Positions 1 through 10,472 of a DNA stretch of 64,000 nucleotides are shown one piece after another (position 1 is the stretch's first letter; each line of letters opens with the position of its first letter). Location of the stretch: positions 111,217,037 through 111,281,036 of the forward strand of contig OX377620.1 of assembly GCA_947397865.1 (NCBI GenBank), written 5' to 3'. The stretch is from Polietes domitor. Lineage: Eukaryota > Arthropoda > Insecta > Diptera > Muscidae. The translations under genes were made by a program, and so were the position numbers. Under the pieces are notes generated by a model, which had not been told where the DNA came from, made no database searches, and saw only the letters and a list, made by a program, of their open reading frames with translations.

Positions 1-626
1 AACGCAAGATTTCCAACCCCAGACGCCGCGACGGCACCCCAAACCATTACGTTGCCACCACCATGCTTTACCGTAGCAAGTAAATTCTTCGGATTCATTG
101 CCGTATTCGCTTTTCTCCATACTTTGGCTCTCCCGTCACTTCCAAATATATTATACTTCGACTCGTCCGTAAATAAAACCCGCTTCCAGAAGTCTAATCC
201 CTTGTCCAAGTGTTGCTTGGCGAATTCAAGGCGAAGCTTACGATTCTTTTCACTTATAAGAGGTTTTTTGCGTGGCGTTCTGCTTCGGAAACCATTATTA
301 TTCAGACTTCTTTGAATTGTTCTTGGATGTACAATTGTATCCGACCTTTCTGCGAGTTGTTTGGACAACATTGTAGCATTCACTTTCGAGTTTTCATTAA
401 CTTCTTTTAAGATAAAGCTTTCATCTCGTCGACTAAGTTTTTTTGGACGCCCACTTCTGGGCTTATTTTCAACAGTACCCATATTTTCGAAGTTTTTGCA
501 TATAGTTTGGACAGTTGATATACTTAAATTAACCATTTTAGCTATTTCGCCTAAAGATTTCCTTTCGTTTCTGCATTTTATTACTAAATTTCGAATATCA
601 GTTGCAATTTCTTTACGAGAAGCCAT
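1..626 (-). CDS. Tc1-family transposase, N-terminal 208 codons, open and partial
   Basis: This is a DDE transposase that cuts and rejoins DNA at TA sites in the nucleus. The ATG is at 626-624, and 208 codons run without a stop to the left edge. Residues about 1-100 form the paired-like helix-turn-helix region, including the linker motif GRPKKL near residues 59-64. The first catalytic aspartate lies in LFTDES near residue 154, followed by the conserved stretch GGGNVMVWGAV. The second Asp and the Glu of the DD34E triad would lie beyond the edge. Length so far fits a 340-residue family. The start was chosen because it begins the conserved N-terminal helix and no longer in-frame extension is seen. 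The lack of stops contrasts with the other transposases here and suggests a young insertion. Confidence 0.92.
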   Translation of the reverse strand, partial: MASRKEIATDIRNLVIKCRNERKSLGEIAKMVNLSISTVQTICKNFENMGTVENKPRSGRPKKLSRRDESFILKEVNENSKVNATMLSKQLAERSDTIVHPRTIQRSLNNNGFRSRTPRKKPLISEKNRKLRLEFAKQHLDKGLDFWKRVLFTDESKYNIFGSDGRAKVWRKANTAMNPKNLLATVKHGGGNVMVWGAVAASGVGNLA

Positions 627-757
627 TTTCGCGGACTAATTTTTCTTGAATTATATTTATTTAAAGAAGAGCAAGCACAAGACAAATGACAATACAAATT
701 TCGTCAATTCTCCTATAAAGTACATTATAAAAAATGACGTAAAGCATGGGCTGCTAT

Positions 758-960
758 GTCGTATGTAGACTTTTGTCAATGTGTTTTTTGTTTATTTTGC
801 CAATATCTTTTAAGTTTATATTGAAGTAAAGCATTTTGTTATTGTTATATGAATAAAAAACGATTTCAAACAAAACCGCATCATTACTTTTTTCAAATAT
901 TTTTTGGAACTCGCTAAAACGCAAAAATGTGAGTCGTATGTTGACTTTTGTCGGCCACTG
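758..960 (-). repeat. Tc1 terminal IR/DR: outer and inner direct repeats
   Basis: Two near-identical 20-mers lie in the same orientation at 758-777 and 933-952 (19 of 20 bases match; both contain GACTTTTGTC). They are 175 bp apart. The outer copy abuts the CAGTG tip of the element at 960. This is the IR/DR layout known for several Tc1 families, in which the transposase binds an inner and an outer site in each terminal inverted repeat. Confidence 0.8.
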
Positions 961-962
961 TA

Positions 963-3090
963 GATATAGCCACCATAGAAATATCCCTATAATTTACACT
1001 ATTACTGCCTATAATACACATTTTACATGGGCTCATATCCAAATTTTCAGGATCGTGTTATATTTGAACTAGAAACAGCTCACGGGAAAGTGGACCACAT
1101 GGGTCTATATTGTGATATAGCCCCCATACAAATGTACCTCCGATTTACAATATTACTTCTCTAAAATTCACATTTTACATCGGATCTTGATCAAATTTTC
1201 CACACAATGTTACATTTATACTAGAAACACGTATTTTAAAAGCCAGCTATATAGGTCATTGTTTTGGTATAGTCCCCATACAAATGGGCCCCCAGTTTAT
1301 ATTATTATCGCTCTAGAACCCACAGCTTACTTTGCATCTTGATAAAATTTCGCAGATCATGCTATATTTCAATAAAGTATACCTACTTTGAAAGTGATCT
1401 ATAAAGACCCACTTTTAAATGTAGCGCCCCTTCAAACGGCCCCCATTTTTATTATTACCTCTCTAGGAACCACATTTTACATCGGAAGTTTGTCAAATTT
1501 TGCAGATTATATTATATTTCAACTAAGAATACATGCTATAAAAGTCAAATATATGGGTCCACATTTTGGTATAACCTCCATACAAATGGGGCCCCATTCT
1601 ACTCTATTACATCTCCAGAACCCACATCGTGCATTGGATCTTCATACAATTTTGCATATCATGTTATATTTCAACTAAGAATACCTACTTTGAAAGTGAT
1701 CTATAAGGAACCACTTTTTAATGTAGCGCCCTTAAAATTTTAATTTTTACCCCTCAAGGACGCAAATTTTCGAATCGGATTTTTTTCAAATTTTGCAGAT
1801 TATATTATATTCCATCTAAGAATACATACTATGAAAGTCAAATATGTGTCCATACTTTGGAATAACCCAAATGGAGTCCCCATTTTACTCTATTAAAGTT
1901 CTAGAAACTACGTCTTACATCGGATCATGATATATTTCAACTAGCAATGCCTACCGTGAATGAGAAATATATAGGCCCATGTTTTTAGATCAGGCCCAAG
2001 TGTTGTTATAGGCCCCCTTTGAAATGTCGGCCCGATTCATCTTATTACTACTGTATAATTTGTATTTGTCTGCCGTAAAATTTGATCAATTATTTACCAA
2101 CGACCATCGGTATTGGATTTGGAGGAAATCGGTTAGATTCAGACATCAGACATGATAAAATTTTCCAGACCATGTTATATTTAGATGAGAAACACCTACT
2201 TTGAAAGTATATGGGTCCATGTTGTGGTATAGCTCCCTTACAACTGGGCTCCCAACATTTTGCAGATCATCTTATATTTCAACTAAGAATTCCTACTGTG
2301 AAAGTAATCTGTAAGGGCCCACTTTTTAATGTAGCGCCCTTACACATGGGCCCCAATTTTTATTATTACAGGCCTAGAACACACATATTACATTAGATCT
2401 TGATAATATTTTGCAGATCATCAAATAAGAATACTTACTTTGAAAGTGATATATAAGGTTCCACTTTTAAATATAACGCCCCTACAAATGGCCCCCATTT
2501 TCTATTTTTACCACTCCAGAATCCATAGTCAGACTTTTATCAAATTTTGCAGATCATGTTATATTTAAACTAGAAATAGCTACTATGAAAGTCAGATATA
2601 TGGGTATATCCCCATACAAATGGGCCCCGTTTTACTCTATTACCAATCTAGAACCTTCACCTTACATCGGGTCTTGATCAAATGTTGCAGATCATGATAT
2701 ATTACAACTAGGAATGCCTACCGTGAATCATGACTATATAGGCCCATGTTTTTTGCACAGGCCCCAAATTTTGTGATAGACCTGCCGCCAATTTTCAATA
2801 AAACCTTCCCAGCAAAAAACCATCCAATACTAAAACTTCGTTCCCATTCACTTGCGAAATTGCTATTATAGACTTTTGATATTATAGACCTTTTTTGGAA
2901 GTTTTTAATGAACTTTCTCAAAAGCGGGGAGAAAGGGACACCCTTTAGGACACCCTTGGGACACCCTTTAGTATCCATACAAAAATCCTTCCCAATATCA
3001 TTTTTTTCTCCGAATTCAGATGCAATGATGTAGAAACAGGAGGGTATCATATAGTCGACCCCGCCCGACTTTAGCCTTTCCTTACTTATT
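963..3090 (+). mobile_element. HINE/DINE-like element, family A (degenerate copy A1)
   Basis: Diverged tandem units of about 150 bp run from 963 to about 2740, recognised by TATAGCCCCCATACAAATG-like cores at about 1117, 1268, 1420 and 1569. Around 2060-2145 a 3'-type motif passes into a 5'-type motif, suggesting a head-to-tail dimer. The 3' part (about 2900-3090) has the palindrome AGTCGACCCCGCCCGACT (3053-3070) followed by TTTAGCCTTTCCTTACTT, the usual end of family A. A 12-13 bp unit GGACACCCTTTA repeats three times from 2936. The left part is cut by the Tc1 insertion at 960. Non-autonomous helentron relationship is inferred from architecture; no Rep/helicase is present. It lies inside the Chsy intron. 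Confidence 0.75.
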
Positions 3091-3195
3091 TTTCGTTTGC
3101 CTTAAGAATTTGTCTTCTAGTTGGCAATAACTCTGTACCTCTGTCTAAAGATAACATTCTTGATGATATCTCCTTCATTCCACAACACCACTTAC
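3086..3195 (-). other. Start of Chsy intron 4 (read-through to a stop at 3086)
   Basis: The exon 4 frame stays open past the GTAAGT donor to a TAA at 3088-3086. The added residues after position 3196 have no resemblance to the CHSY family, where a conserved Trp-rich segment is expected, so this is read as intron. The stop itself falls in the end of the HINE-like element A1. Confidence 0.7.
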
Positions 3196-4457
3196 CCAAT
3201 ATATTATGATCCTCAATATGCCGCTTACTATTCTCCTCTTCGGGAATCAGTGATATTCCCGGCACTAGATATTTACTATCATCTGGTATCTCCAGATATT
3301 TGGCCATACGCTTAATGTCACGATGCAGCATCAATGATTCCTGGCGCATACCTTCGGCCTTCAGACCCTGAATATAGGAGTGCAGACGGTACATCAGTGG
3401 AGCCTGTTTAATGGGATGCAAAGAGATGGCATTGTGGATTTCTTTACGTTTAAGTTTTCCCGTAAATGCAGCAGGTCCACTGGAATTGTGACGTAAAATA
3501 TATTGCATCTATGAAAAATGAAAAAAGAAAATTAAACTAAATCATTTATTAAAAGTATTTAAGTCGCACCTCATAATTCCAGGTACATGGAATGCCGGCG
3601 AATTTTTGTACACAACGTCCCACTTCCACATCTTCATGGGTGCTGTAGAGATTCTTCAAACATGTCGGTATGTGAGGAGCCACTGAAAAAGAGAATGTAT
3701 TATAAAGGTTGACCGACTCATGTTGAAGGAATAAGGTACCTCTTCTCAAAGTTTCGCTGCTTAGTATGACACCGGGACCACCCATACAGAAATTTTCATC
3801 GAACTCCAGCGATAACAGGCCAAATTCTTCGGTATTACCCTTGCCAGCTTGACCTGAAAAACAGATTAATATTATTTTCTTTTTCCTTGTCCCACTACCA
3901 ATAACAACTTTACCTATAAACTGCGGTTTTGAACTGTCGATGGACCTTAGAAAGTTCTCCAGTTTCTGGGGTTCTATGTACACATCATCGTCGGCCCTTA
4001 TAAACCACTCGAATTTGTCTATATAGTTTTCGTACATATAGTACAACATCATGAATGACTTCTTCTGGGGTGGATAACGATCGTCGACATTTTTCAAGCC
4101 AATCACTGGCAGTTCATCCGAATATGAACCCTCCGAACTGAAGAAGGCAATTCGCCCCGGCACCTCTTTGCCCCACGTATCATAAACGGCCCGCGCTCTG
4201 CCTTCTATGAAATTTTTCGCCGTCATCACGCCGACAAATACCAGATTTTTCTGGGAATTCTGTATGGTATCCTCAGGTTTCATGCCGACAATTTCGAAGG
4301 GAGTTTTCTGATTGGTCAGCTTTATACTGCAGCGTTTGACAATCTCAAGGGCTCGATAGTTCTTTAGGACCGTGCCAATGCAGAGACCGATGGCAATGCC
4401 GAAGCAGGCAAATATCAGTGTTTTCCGCTTGGTCATGGCGTTTTTGGTAATAATCAT
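3196..4457 (-). CDS. Chsy: Chondroitin sulfate synthase (CHSY1-type), 5' exons 1-4, partial
   Basis: A Golgi type II membrane glycosyltransferase that builds the GlcA-GalNAc backbone of chondroitin sulfate. Exons: 4457-3914, 3853-3740, 3682-3570 and 3508-3196. Introns of 60, 57 and 61 nt have GT/AG ends. The spliced frame is 1084 nt, about 361 codons. Residues about 12-31 form the membrane anchor after a short basic N-terminus. The fringe-like beta-1,3-glucuronyltransferase domain follows, with FVGVMTA (about 73-79), YPPQKKSFMML (about 118-128) and the metal-binding RADDDVY (154-160, Asp 156-158). After splicing come QAGKGNTEE, FCMGGPGV and STHEDVEVGRCV, all hallmarks of CHSY. The donor GTAAGT at 3195 ends exon 4 in phase 1, allowing the conserved ILEW junction. 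The C-terminal GalNAc-transferase half lies off the left edge. Paralogue choice (CHSY rather than CHPF) rests on the DDD motif. Confidence 0.93.
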
Positions 4458-4723
4458 TTTGAGGATAATTTTGAATGTGCAGATTTTGGAAGTGTTACTT
4501 TTTTCGATGGATTAACTCATTGGTAGCTAAAATTAAAGAAAAAGTTTACATTAATTAATATACATTTCGTCAAAATATTAGGGTATCTGGCAGTGAGCTC
4601 GAGGGAACGTAACTCACAGATGTAGTGAGATTAAAAATTAAATCTTAACTTTACAAAGTTCGGAAAAGGAGCCACTAATTGTGTTGCAACTTAATCTGTA
4701 AAGGCCTGCGTACACCAAACACT
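4458..4723 (-). promoter_or_regulatory. Chsy 5' leader and upstream region
   Basis: This is the short non-repetitive stretch between the Chsy start codon and the HINE-like element B1. The start context is TCAAAATG. No clear TATA box is seen. The core promoter, if within the window, must lie here or be displaced by element B1, which begins only 266 bp upstream of the ATG. An upstream non-coding exon farther right cannot be excluded. Confidence 0.35.
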
Positions 4724-6391
4724 TTTTATACCCTCCACCTCCAGGATGGGGGTATATTCACTTTGTCATTCCGTTTGTAACACCTTGAAATATTCATCGG
4801 AGGTTGTAGATCGGTTGGGATTGAAAGTGGACGAAATCGGCCCAGAGGGAAACATTTTTCCCTCACAAGGACTGAAAATACCCCTAATATTTAGAGTATT
4901 TCAGCATGTTTTTTAACATATTAGCTTGTATTTACTTGATATTTCCAATGCGCATTCCCTTTATAGCACAAAAGGGCACCATCGAGTGATTTTTATTTGT
5001 AGGGGGCGAAATGGGACAAAAAGGGATAAAAGGTACCTATCAAACGACAACAGATAGAAACACGAAATTTGGCGTGTATATTCCTCTAATAGAGTAGATA
5101 CATAATATAAAAGTATTTTTTCTAAATTCGTACTTTTAAGGGGTTAAATGGGGATAGAGGGATAATAGTACCAACCTAACGGCTGCACCTAGAATAATGA
5201 AATTCGATATATACATTCCTCTGATTGCGTAGACACGTAAAATAAAAGAACTTTCCAAAATTCGTACTTTTTGGGGTTCAAATGGAAAAAGGGGATAAAA
5301 ATAGTACCTACTAAATGACAGCAACTAGAATCATGAAATTCGGAGTATACATTCCTCTGACTGCGTAGACACGAAAAATAAAACATTTTTTCCAAATTCG
5401 TACTTTCAATGGATACAATGGCTACAGGGGATAAAAATAGTACCAAATAAACGAATACAGCTAGAATGGTGAAATTCAGTGTGTAACATCCCTCTAATTC
5501 TGTAGATACGTAAAATAAAGAGATTTTAGATAGTCGTACTCTTGAGGGGGCAAAATTGGAAAAGGGGATAACATGGTATTTATGATTACTCCCTTATATT
5601 TACTTTATGAATTGAAATATTATTTCCTTTATATATAGATATAGTATACAAATATTGGTAGCCTTGGCATATTAATTAAATTTCTGATTTTCATACAGTT
5701 AAAATTTGTTGCGGACATTCCTCTTGTAGCTTGGAAGCGCCACAAATAAAATAAAAGTTTTAGCTTGCGAAATGGGACAAAAAGGGATAAAATATAGTAC
5801 CAATGATACGACAACAAATAGATTCATGGAATTCGGTGTGAGATATTTTTTTTTCGTAAAATAGAGATATTTTTTAAGGGATATAATTAAAAAGAGGGAT
5901 AAAAATGGGGCCTACCAAACTGTTGAAGTTGAAATCATGAAATTCAGTGTATACATTCTGACTATGAAGACTAGAAAAAAGGTTTTTTTCGAAATGTGTA
6001 CATTTGGTCGGGGAATGGGGCGAATCTGGGGATATGGGGATATCTTTAAAATTTAGACTTTTCTTATCACTTTGTCTGTATCTGAAAATGCTTCTTTCTA
6101 ATGGCGACTGACAATCGCCTAATATTTAGGCATGTTCACTTTCACAATTTCAGCATTTTATTTATATATAGTAGTCGATTTTAAACAGTGCGCATAAGTA
6201 TACATTATAGTTTGATATAGTAAACAAATATAGTAATGTGCATAAAAATATCACAATTTTCGTAATATGGTACTCTGCTTCTATGTAAAGTCGACATCCT
6301 TTAATCTGCTGGTAATACTGTGGAATGCACTCCGTGGTGGAGGGCATATAAGATTCGGCCCGGCCGAACTTAACGCCTTCTTACTTGTTTA
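4724..6391 (+). mobile_element. HINE/DINE-like element, family B (complete copy B1)
   Basis: The 5' end reads TTTATACCCTCCACC; the 3' part has the matching inverted motif GGTGGAGGGCATAT, then a perfect 7+1+7 palindrome TTCGGCCCGGCCGAA (6354-6368) and CTTAACGCCTTCTTACTTG before a T-rich flank. The centre holds tandem units of 136 bp: the motif GAAATTC plus a TATACATTCCTCT-like segment starts at 5199, 5335 and 5471. 136 is not a multiple of three, so the short frames seen in the array are not a gene. The layout matches non-autonomous helentrons (subterminal inverted repeats, tandem core, 3' stem-loop). No coding capacity is seen. Confidence 0.82.
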
Positions 6392-7410
6392 TTTTTGACG
6401 CTTTATACTGCGTTGAAATATAGATTTTGTATATGGAGTTAGACAGGCGAAATCCGGGTTAAAGTAGTTTTTCGACGCATATCTGAATACAATATTACTT
6501 CTGTGAGGTTGCTATTCATATGGAATGTCGCATCAGCCGTTCAAGAAAAACGCAGCGTCCTCAAAAAAAAATCGGTGGACCTTAATACACTATAACAGAT
6601 ATGGGTGTACAGTTCCTAATCCATATGGGTGTACAATTCCCAATTCCCATATGGGTGGCATCATGACGCTGTTGCTAATTTAAGCAATGGGTACACAAAG
6701 GCGGCTTTGACGCTTGGCGTCAGAAAATTGTTTACACATGTGCTTATGGCAGCCTTCACACCCAAGCGTCATGAAATTGTATGAAATTCATGAACTCTAC
6801 GTGCCTATGTCAAGATTTACGCCTCGATGTTATTATATATTCAAAGATGTTTTATATATTCAAAGATTTCAGTGAAGTTATCACGGCGACCTTTCTACTT
6901 TATTTACCCACATTTGAATGAGAATGGGTGCCGTTTGTCTGACACAGACTCTTTAAACAATGTTTCTTATAATAAATGCTCGCTGAATTGAATTACTCAC
7001 ATCATGTTGCAATTTAAATTAATGACGAGTGCTGCTGCGTTATATAAATTAATTTGTGTGCGCGCTTTAGAAAAAGAATTGCTTCGCAAACAAACGCGGA
7101 GAAAGGAACTCTCTCCGCAGATAGAATTGCGTACTTGCACAGAATATTGGACAATGAAAGCGACTAAGAAGAAATTTGTTTGTTCGAGCATTAGCTCGTT
7201 GTTATTCAGACTGGGATTCGAAATAATTGCATTATGAATTTTAAAAACGATTTGATTGAAATCACGGTATCGAATACGTGTCGATACCGCGATTATAATA
7301 ATACGCTGAATGATAGTCAGACAGACGTGCGAAACGTCTAGGGATGGTATGAGTCGAACCATAACGGGAGCGTTAAGTAGTGCCATAAAGCGGTTCCAGT
7401 GAAAAATTAA
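6392..7410. other. Unassigned region with small palindromes
   Basis: No recognisable gene. A block at 6600-6660 repeats the words CATATGGGTG and CCCATATGGGT. A frame at 7004-7237 (+, 77 codons, basic centre RALEKELLRKQTRRK) and a frame on the opposite strand at 6997-7386 overlap each other. Neither resembles a family I know. They may be remnants of an unrecognised element. Confidence 0.3.
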
Positions 7411-7414
7411 AAAA

Positions 7415-7520
7415 AAAATAACAAAAAATCGGGGCTACGAAAAATCGCCCAAAGAAAATTATGAAAAATAGCCAAAAATATGCAAAAAACTGACGATATG
7501 AAAAATCACTCATAAAATTG
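7415..7520. repeat. Dispersed short repeat of the GAAAAATCGCCC type
   Basis: Words such as CGAAAAATCGCCCAAA and GATATGAAAAATCAC recur here. The same degenerate words recur at 44600-44660 and, as the reverse complement GGGCGATTTTTCATAT, several times at 61510-61880. No element boundaries are clear. Confidence 0.45.
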
Positions 7521-7528
7521 GGTCATTT

Positions 7529-7905
7529 TTGTTCACTATCGTCTGGCAAGTCATCATGGAAATACTCAAACCACAACAGCGTCCCCGAATTGTTCATCAG
7601 TATTACGAAAACCAGCGTTCTGTGAGAAAGAAGACCGCTGCGAATCGATTCGTCGTCGTTCTCAGCAGCTTGGCCTGTCGTATTCGACAACTTGGCGTAT
7701 TTTACGAAAGGATCTCGGCCTTAAAGTGTACAAAGTTCAACTTGGACAAGAATTGAAGCCAGACGACTAAAATGTGCGTGTTATTTTCAGTGAATGTGCT
7801 CTCTAGTCGCTATGCTCGAACGAGTCGCCCAAATCTTGGACCTTCCGAATGGGCCACCTCAGACGTAGTCGTGGCCAACATATCATAATTTTCAAACAGT
7901 AAATG
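7529..7905 (+). pseudogene. Mariner-type (DD41D group) transposase, internally deleted
   Basis: The frame beginning near 7553 resembles the DNA-binding N-terminus of the transposases at 9120 and 26741: EILKPQQRPRIVHQYYEN matches their opening helix. It then passes, with frame changes, to a segment equivalent to IRRRSQQLGLSYSTTWRIL and to the linker QELKP. The next recognisable piece is the extreme C-terminus (HLRRSRGQHI near 7850-7890). The whole catalytic domain, including all three Asp residues, is missing. At least one frameshift and a stop disrupt the rest. It is a dead deletion derivative. The nearby AT-rich flanks show no clear terminal repeats. Confidence 0.7.
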
Positions 7906-8198
7906 CATTAAATTGTTCTTTTAACCGATAATAAAAATTTTAGGTTCACTTTCAAATGTATGTGTTTTATTGTGCCTACTGGGCCATCGCAACAATCATC
8001 GTAGTATCATGAAACGTTTGAGAATTATTTCATGTTGTAATGTTTGCATACTCTGAATTATTGGACAATAATTTCCTATTAAGTTAAATTGAAGTCGATT
8101 TTTTTATAACAAGTAAAAAAATACTTAAAATTAAATAGAAATATTTTCTTGGTTTGAGGAAAAAATTCAAAAACATTTGTCCTCAGTTTTGAGAAATT
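7906..8198. other. AT-rich spacer, nothing recognised
   Basis: No frame, repeat or structured motif that I can name. Confidence 0.4.
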
Positions 8199-8293
8199 TG
8201 TATACCCTCCACTTTAGGATGGGAATAAATTAATTTTTTCCTTCCGTTTGTAATATCTTGAAATATTCAACGGAAACCCCATAAAGTATATTG
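8199..8293 (+). mobile_element. HINE family B, 5' end fragment
   Basis: The sequence TATACCCTCCACTTTAGGA followed by a CTTCCGTTTGTAATATCTTG-like block matches the 5' end of family B (compare 4724-4810). It breaks off at the terminus of the Tc1 element starting at 8294. Confidence 0.75.
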
Positions 8294-8632
8294 TATGTGC
8301 CAGTTAGAATGATAGTGGTATAAGTCACACTTTATCCGTTCTGAGATATGCAATGGTTTATGATTGAGTCAATTGAAAAATATTTTTTCTACTACATACA
8401 CTTACTAGAAAAAGTCTGCGTACAATATTATTTTTTGTAAACTTTTTTATAATATTTTTAATTGTTACCTTTTAGCATTTCCACCAGTAAAAATGATGCT
8501 AATTTAAAAGTTATCAATAATTTGGTCTCATTACATAAAAATAAGGCATAAGAAAAAGTCTGCGTACACCAATTAAAATATGTTATAAATAGTATAAAAA
8601 TGTGGTGGTTTGTTTTTCTAGTAACTTGTCGG

Positions 8633-9005
8633 TTAGCCTCTTATTTTCAGCACCTCCAGTAGCCTTTTGGGCATGGAATCCACCAACTTAGTGGTCTCCT
8701 CAGCAGTTATATTATCCCATTCTTCCTTTAGTACGTCCTCCAGCATTGCTTTTGATGTAATGCATTCATGCTGGCGGAGATGCCTTTTCAAGGAGTGCCA
8801 GACGTGCTCTATGGGGGTTAAATCCGGTGATTGAGGAAGTGTATGTAGCCTTTTGGTGTTGTACAATAGCCAGGACTTGACAACGCAGGCTGTGCGTTTA
8901 GGGTCATTATCATTTTGAAATAAAAATCCACATCCAAGACCCAATTTCGCAGCTTCTGTTTCCCATTTCTTTTGAGAATGTTCAAATAATCGACAGCATT
9001 CATTG
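8633..9005 (-). pseudogene. Tc1-like transposase, C-terminal part
   Basis: The frame encodes the second half of a Tc1 catalytic domain. NDNDPKRTA carries the second catalytic Asp, PQSPDLTPIEHVW carries the Glu, and the tail runs to a stop at 8633-8635 after LLEVLKIRG. Two frames are needed around 8990, so there is a small frameshift. The 5' continuation lies at 10283-10472, beyond the mariner. Spacing between the Asp and Glu is about one residue shorter than usual. It is inactive. Confidence 0.88.
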
Positions 9006-9007
9006 TA
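9006..9007. repeat. TA target duplication, left of mariner
   Basis: TA directly precedes the mariner terminus at 9008 and is repeated at 10281-10282, as expected for IS630/Tc1/mariner insertion. Confidence 0.8.
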
Positions 9008-10280
9008 TAGGGTTTTCCAATAGGTACTTGACAACTTTGAATTTAAATTGTCAACGAACTATTTCACTGATCATCTAACTGTTACCTTCCTTTCTTTCAG
9101 TAAACTCAACATTTTCATCATGGTAAAGTACACGAACGAACAACGTATGTAAATTATAAAAATATCGAAATTCGAAGTCGGTGACCGCAACTTTAAGAGC
9201 GTTAACTCCAATTTGCGGTCGCTATTCTCGCCCTAGTAGACAGGTAATAACAAGTTTAGTGCAAAAATTTGAGTCTACATATTCATTGTGTGATGCAGCC
9301 GTGCCAATGAGACAAGGGATTGGTCGAAGTGACGAAAATATCGTCGCCGTTCAGGCATCCTTAGCAAACGATCTAAATCAGTCGATTCCGCGGCGTTAGC
9401 AAGAACTGGGCATCGCCAAGGCCACTTTCTGGCGAATTTTGCGTAAAGATCTTGTATGGGTGAAAACACACAAGCTGACTCAAGAATTGAAGCCGATGGA
9501 CCATTTGACGCGACGTACGTTCTCCGATTGGGCTCTGGAGAAGATGCGCCAAGATGATCAATTGCATCGCAAAATCATCTTCAGTGACGATGCTCATTTT
9601 TGGGTTCATGGGTTCGTCAATAAGCAAAATATGCGTTATTGGTTTGGTGAAAATCCACATGTGCTTCATGAATCACCATTTCATCCACAAAAAATAGCGG
9701 TTTGGTGCGGTTTGCATGCCGGCGGCGTCATTGGGCCATATTGTTTCGTCGACAATAACGATCGTCACGTTACTGTGAATGGCGATCGTTATCGCGCCAC
9801 GATTACCGATTATTTTTGGCCGGAATTGGAAAACTTGGACTTGGACGACATGTGGTTTCAACAGGACGGTGCCACAAGCCACACAGTACACGTTAAATCG
9901 ATTTATTGAAGAGTATGTTTGCTGAGCGTATTATGTCAAGAAATGGACCAGCCGCCTCGTTCGTGTGATTTAACGCCTCTAGACTTTTTTCTTAGGGGCT
10001 ACGTCAAATCATTAGTCTATGCCAACAAGCCGACGACTCAGAGCCAACATTGACCGCGAAATAGGGGTCGTTACGGCCGAAATGTGTGACCGATTAATCG
10101 AAAATAGGGACAAACGAATCGACCGCTGTCGACGTGCCCGCGCTGGCCATATGAACGAAGACGCGTTCCATTCATAAATGTTTTGATTGTATTTGAAGTC
10201 GATCATAAAGTTTTGGAAATGTCTCAAATGGTTTGCGTTTTTTTAAAAAAAAGTTGTGAAGTCCTTATCGGAAAACCCTG
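9008..10280 (+). mobile_element. Mariner-type element (DD41D/rosa-like group), full length, nested in Tc1
   Basis: The 1273-bp element is bounded by inverted repeats of about 30 bp. The left starts TAGGGTTTTCCAATAGG; the right, reversed, starts CAGGGTTTTCCGATAAGG. TA lies on each side. It holds one damaged transposase gene (9120-10177). The flanking DNA on both sides is the same Tc1 transposase gene, which fixes the boundaries independently of the repeats. Confidence 0.9.
9120..10177 (+). pseudogene. DD41D-type mariner transposase, nearly full length, broken
   Basis: The reading starts at MVKYTNEQR (ATG 9120-9122) and meets an early stop within that helix. The N-terminal paired-like region is recognisable (PICGRYSRPSRQV, then the SIPRR segment), but another stop follows at about 9397. 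From 9439 a long frame carries TQELKP, IIFSDDAHFWVHG (first Asp), NKQNMRYWFGENP, VWCGLHAGGVIGPY, VTVNGDRYR and DMWFQQDGATSH (second Asp, codon 9865-9867). A frameshift near 9900 precedes PPRSCDLTPLDFF, whose last Asp (9982-9984) is the third catalytic residue. The C-terminus ends GHMNEDAFHS at 10177. There are 114 nt between the second and third Asp codons, shorter than the 122 nt in the copy at 26741. Not functional. Confidence 0.9.
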
Positions 10281-10282
10281 TA

Positions 10283-10472
10283 GATTCAACAAATTCCATT
10301 TGACCCACGCCACTAGCTGACATACACCCCACACCATTACTACACCACCACTGTGTTTTACGGTAGGTGCTAAATTATCTTTATTCAGAGCAGTGCACTT
10401 TTTTTCTCCACACAATTTTACGTCCTTTGATCCCCAAAATACAGTACATACTCTCATCTGAGAAGAGGACAT
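10283..10472 (-). pseudogene. Tc1-like transposase, first catalytic segment
   Basis: The frame contains KKCTALNKDNLAPTVKHSGG and VVMVWG, the conserved strands after the first catalytic Asp of Tc1 transposases. The SDES-like motif itself is blurred by a frameshift at 10440-10470. The frame continues to the mariner insertion point at 10281-10282, then resumes at 9005 on the other side. The DNA-binding N-terminus is absent. Confidence 0.82.

Larger units (their letters stand above)
1..960 (-). mobile_element. Tc1-type DNA transposon, right-hand part (runs off left edge)
   Basis: The element reads on the minus strand. Its 5' end is at 960, where the inward sequence is CAGTGGCCGACAAAAGTC, and the next two bases (961-962) are TA, the Tc1/mariner target site. 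The transposase frame (626 to 1) is open to the window edge. The TA lies inside a degenerate family A repeat (963-3090), so this Tc1 inserted into an older HINE-like element. The other terminus is outside the window. Element class is sure; family name within Tc1 is not assigned. Confidence 0.93.

Noticed and set aside
3086..3195. Exon 4 of Chsy continuing to a stop at 3086
   Set aside because: The extra residues do not match the family, a GTAAGT donor at 3195 fits a conserved junction in phase, and the stop is in transposon DNA.
7004..7237. 77-codon basic frame, possible element protein
   Set aside because: An opposite-strand frame covers the same bases, and no transposase motif can be seen.
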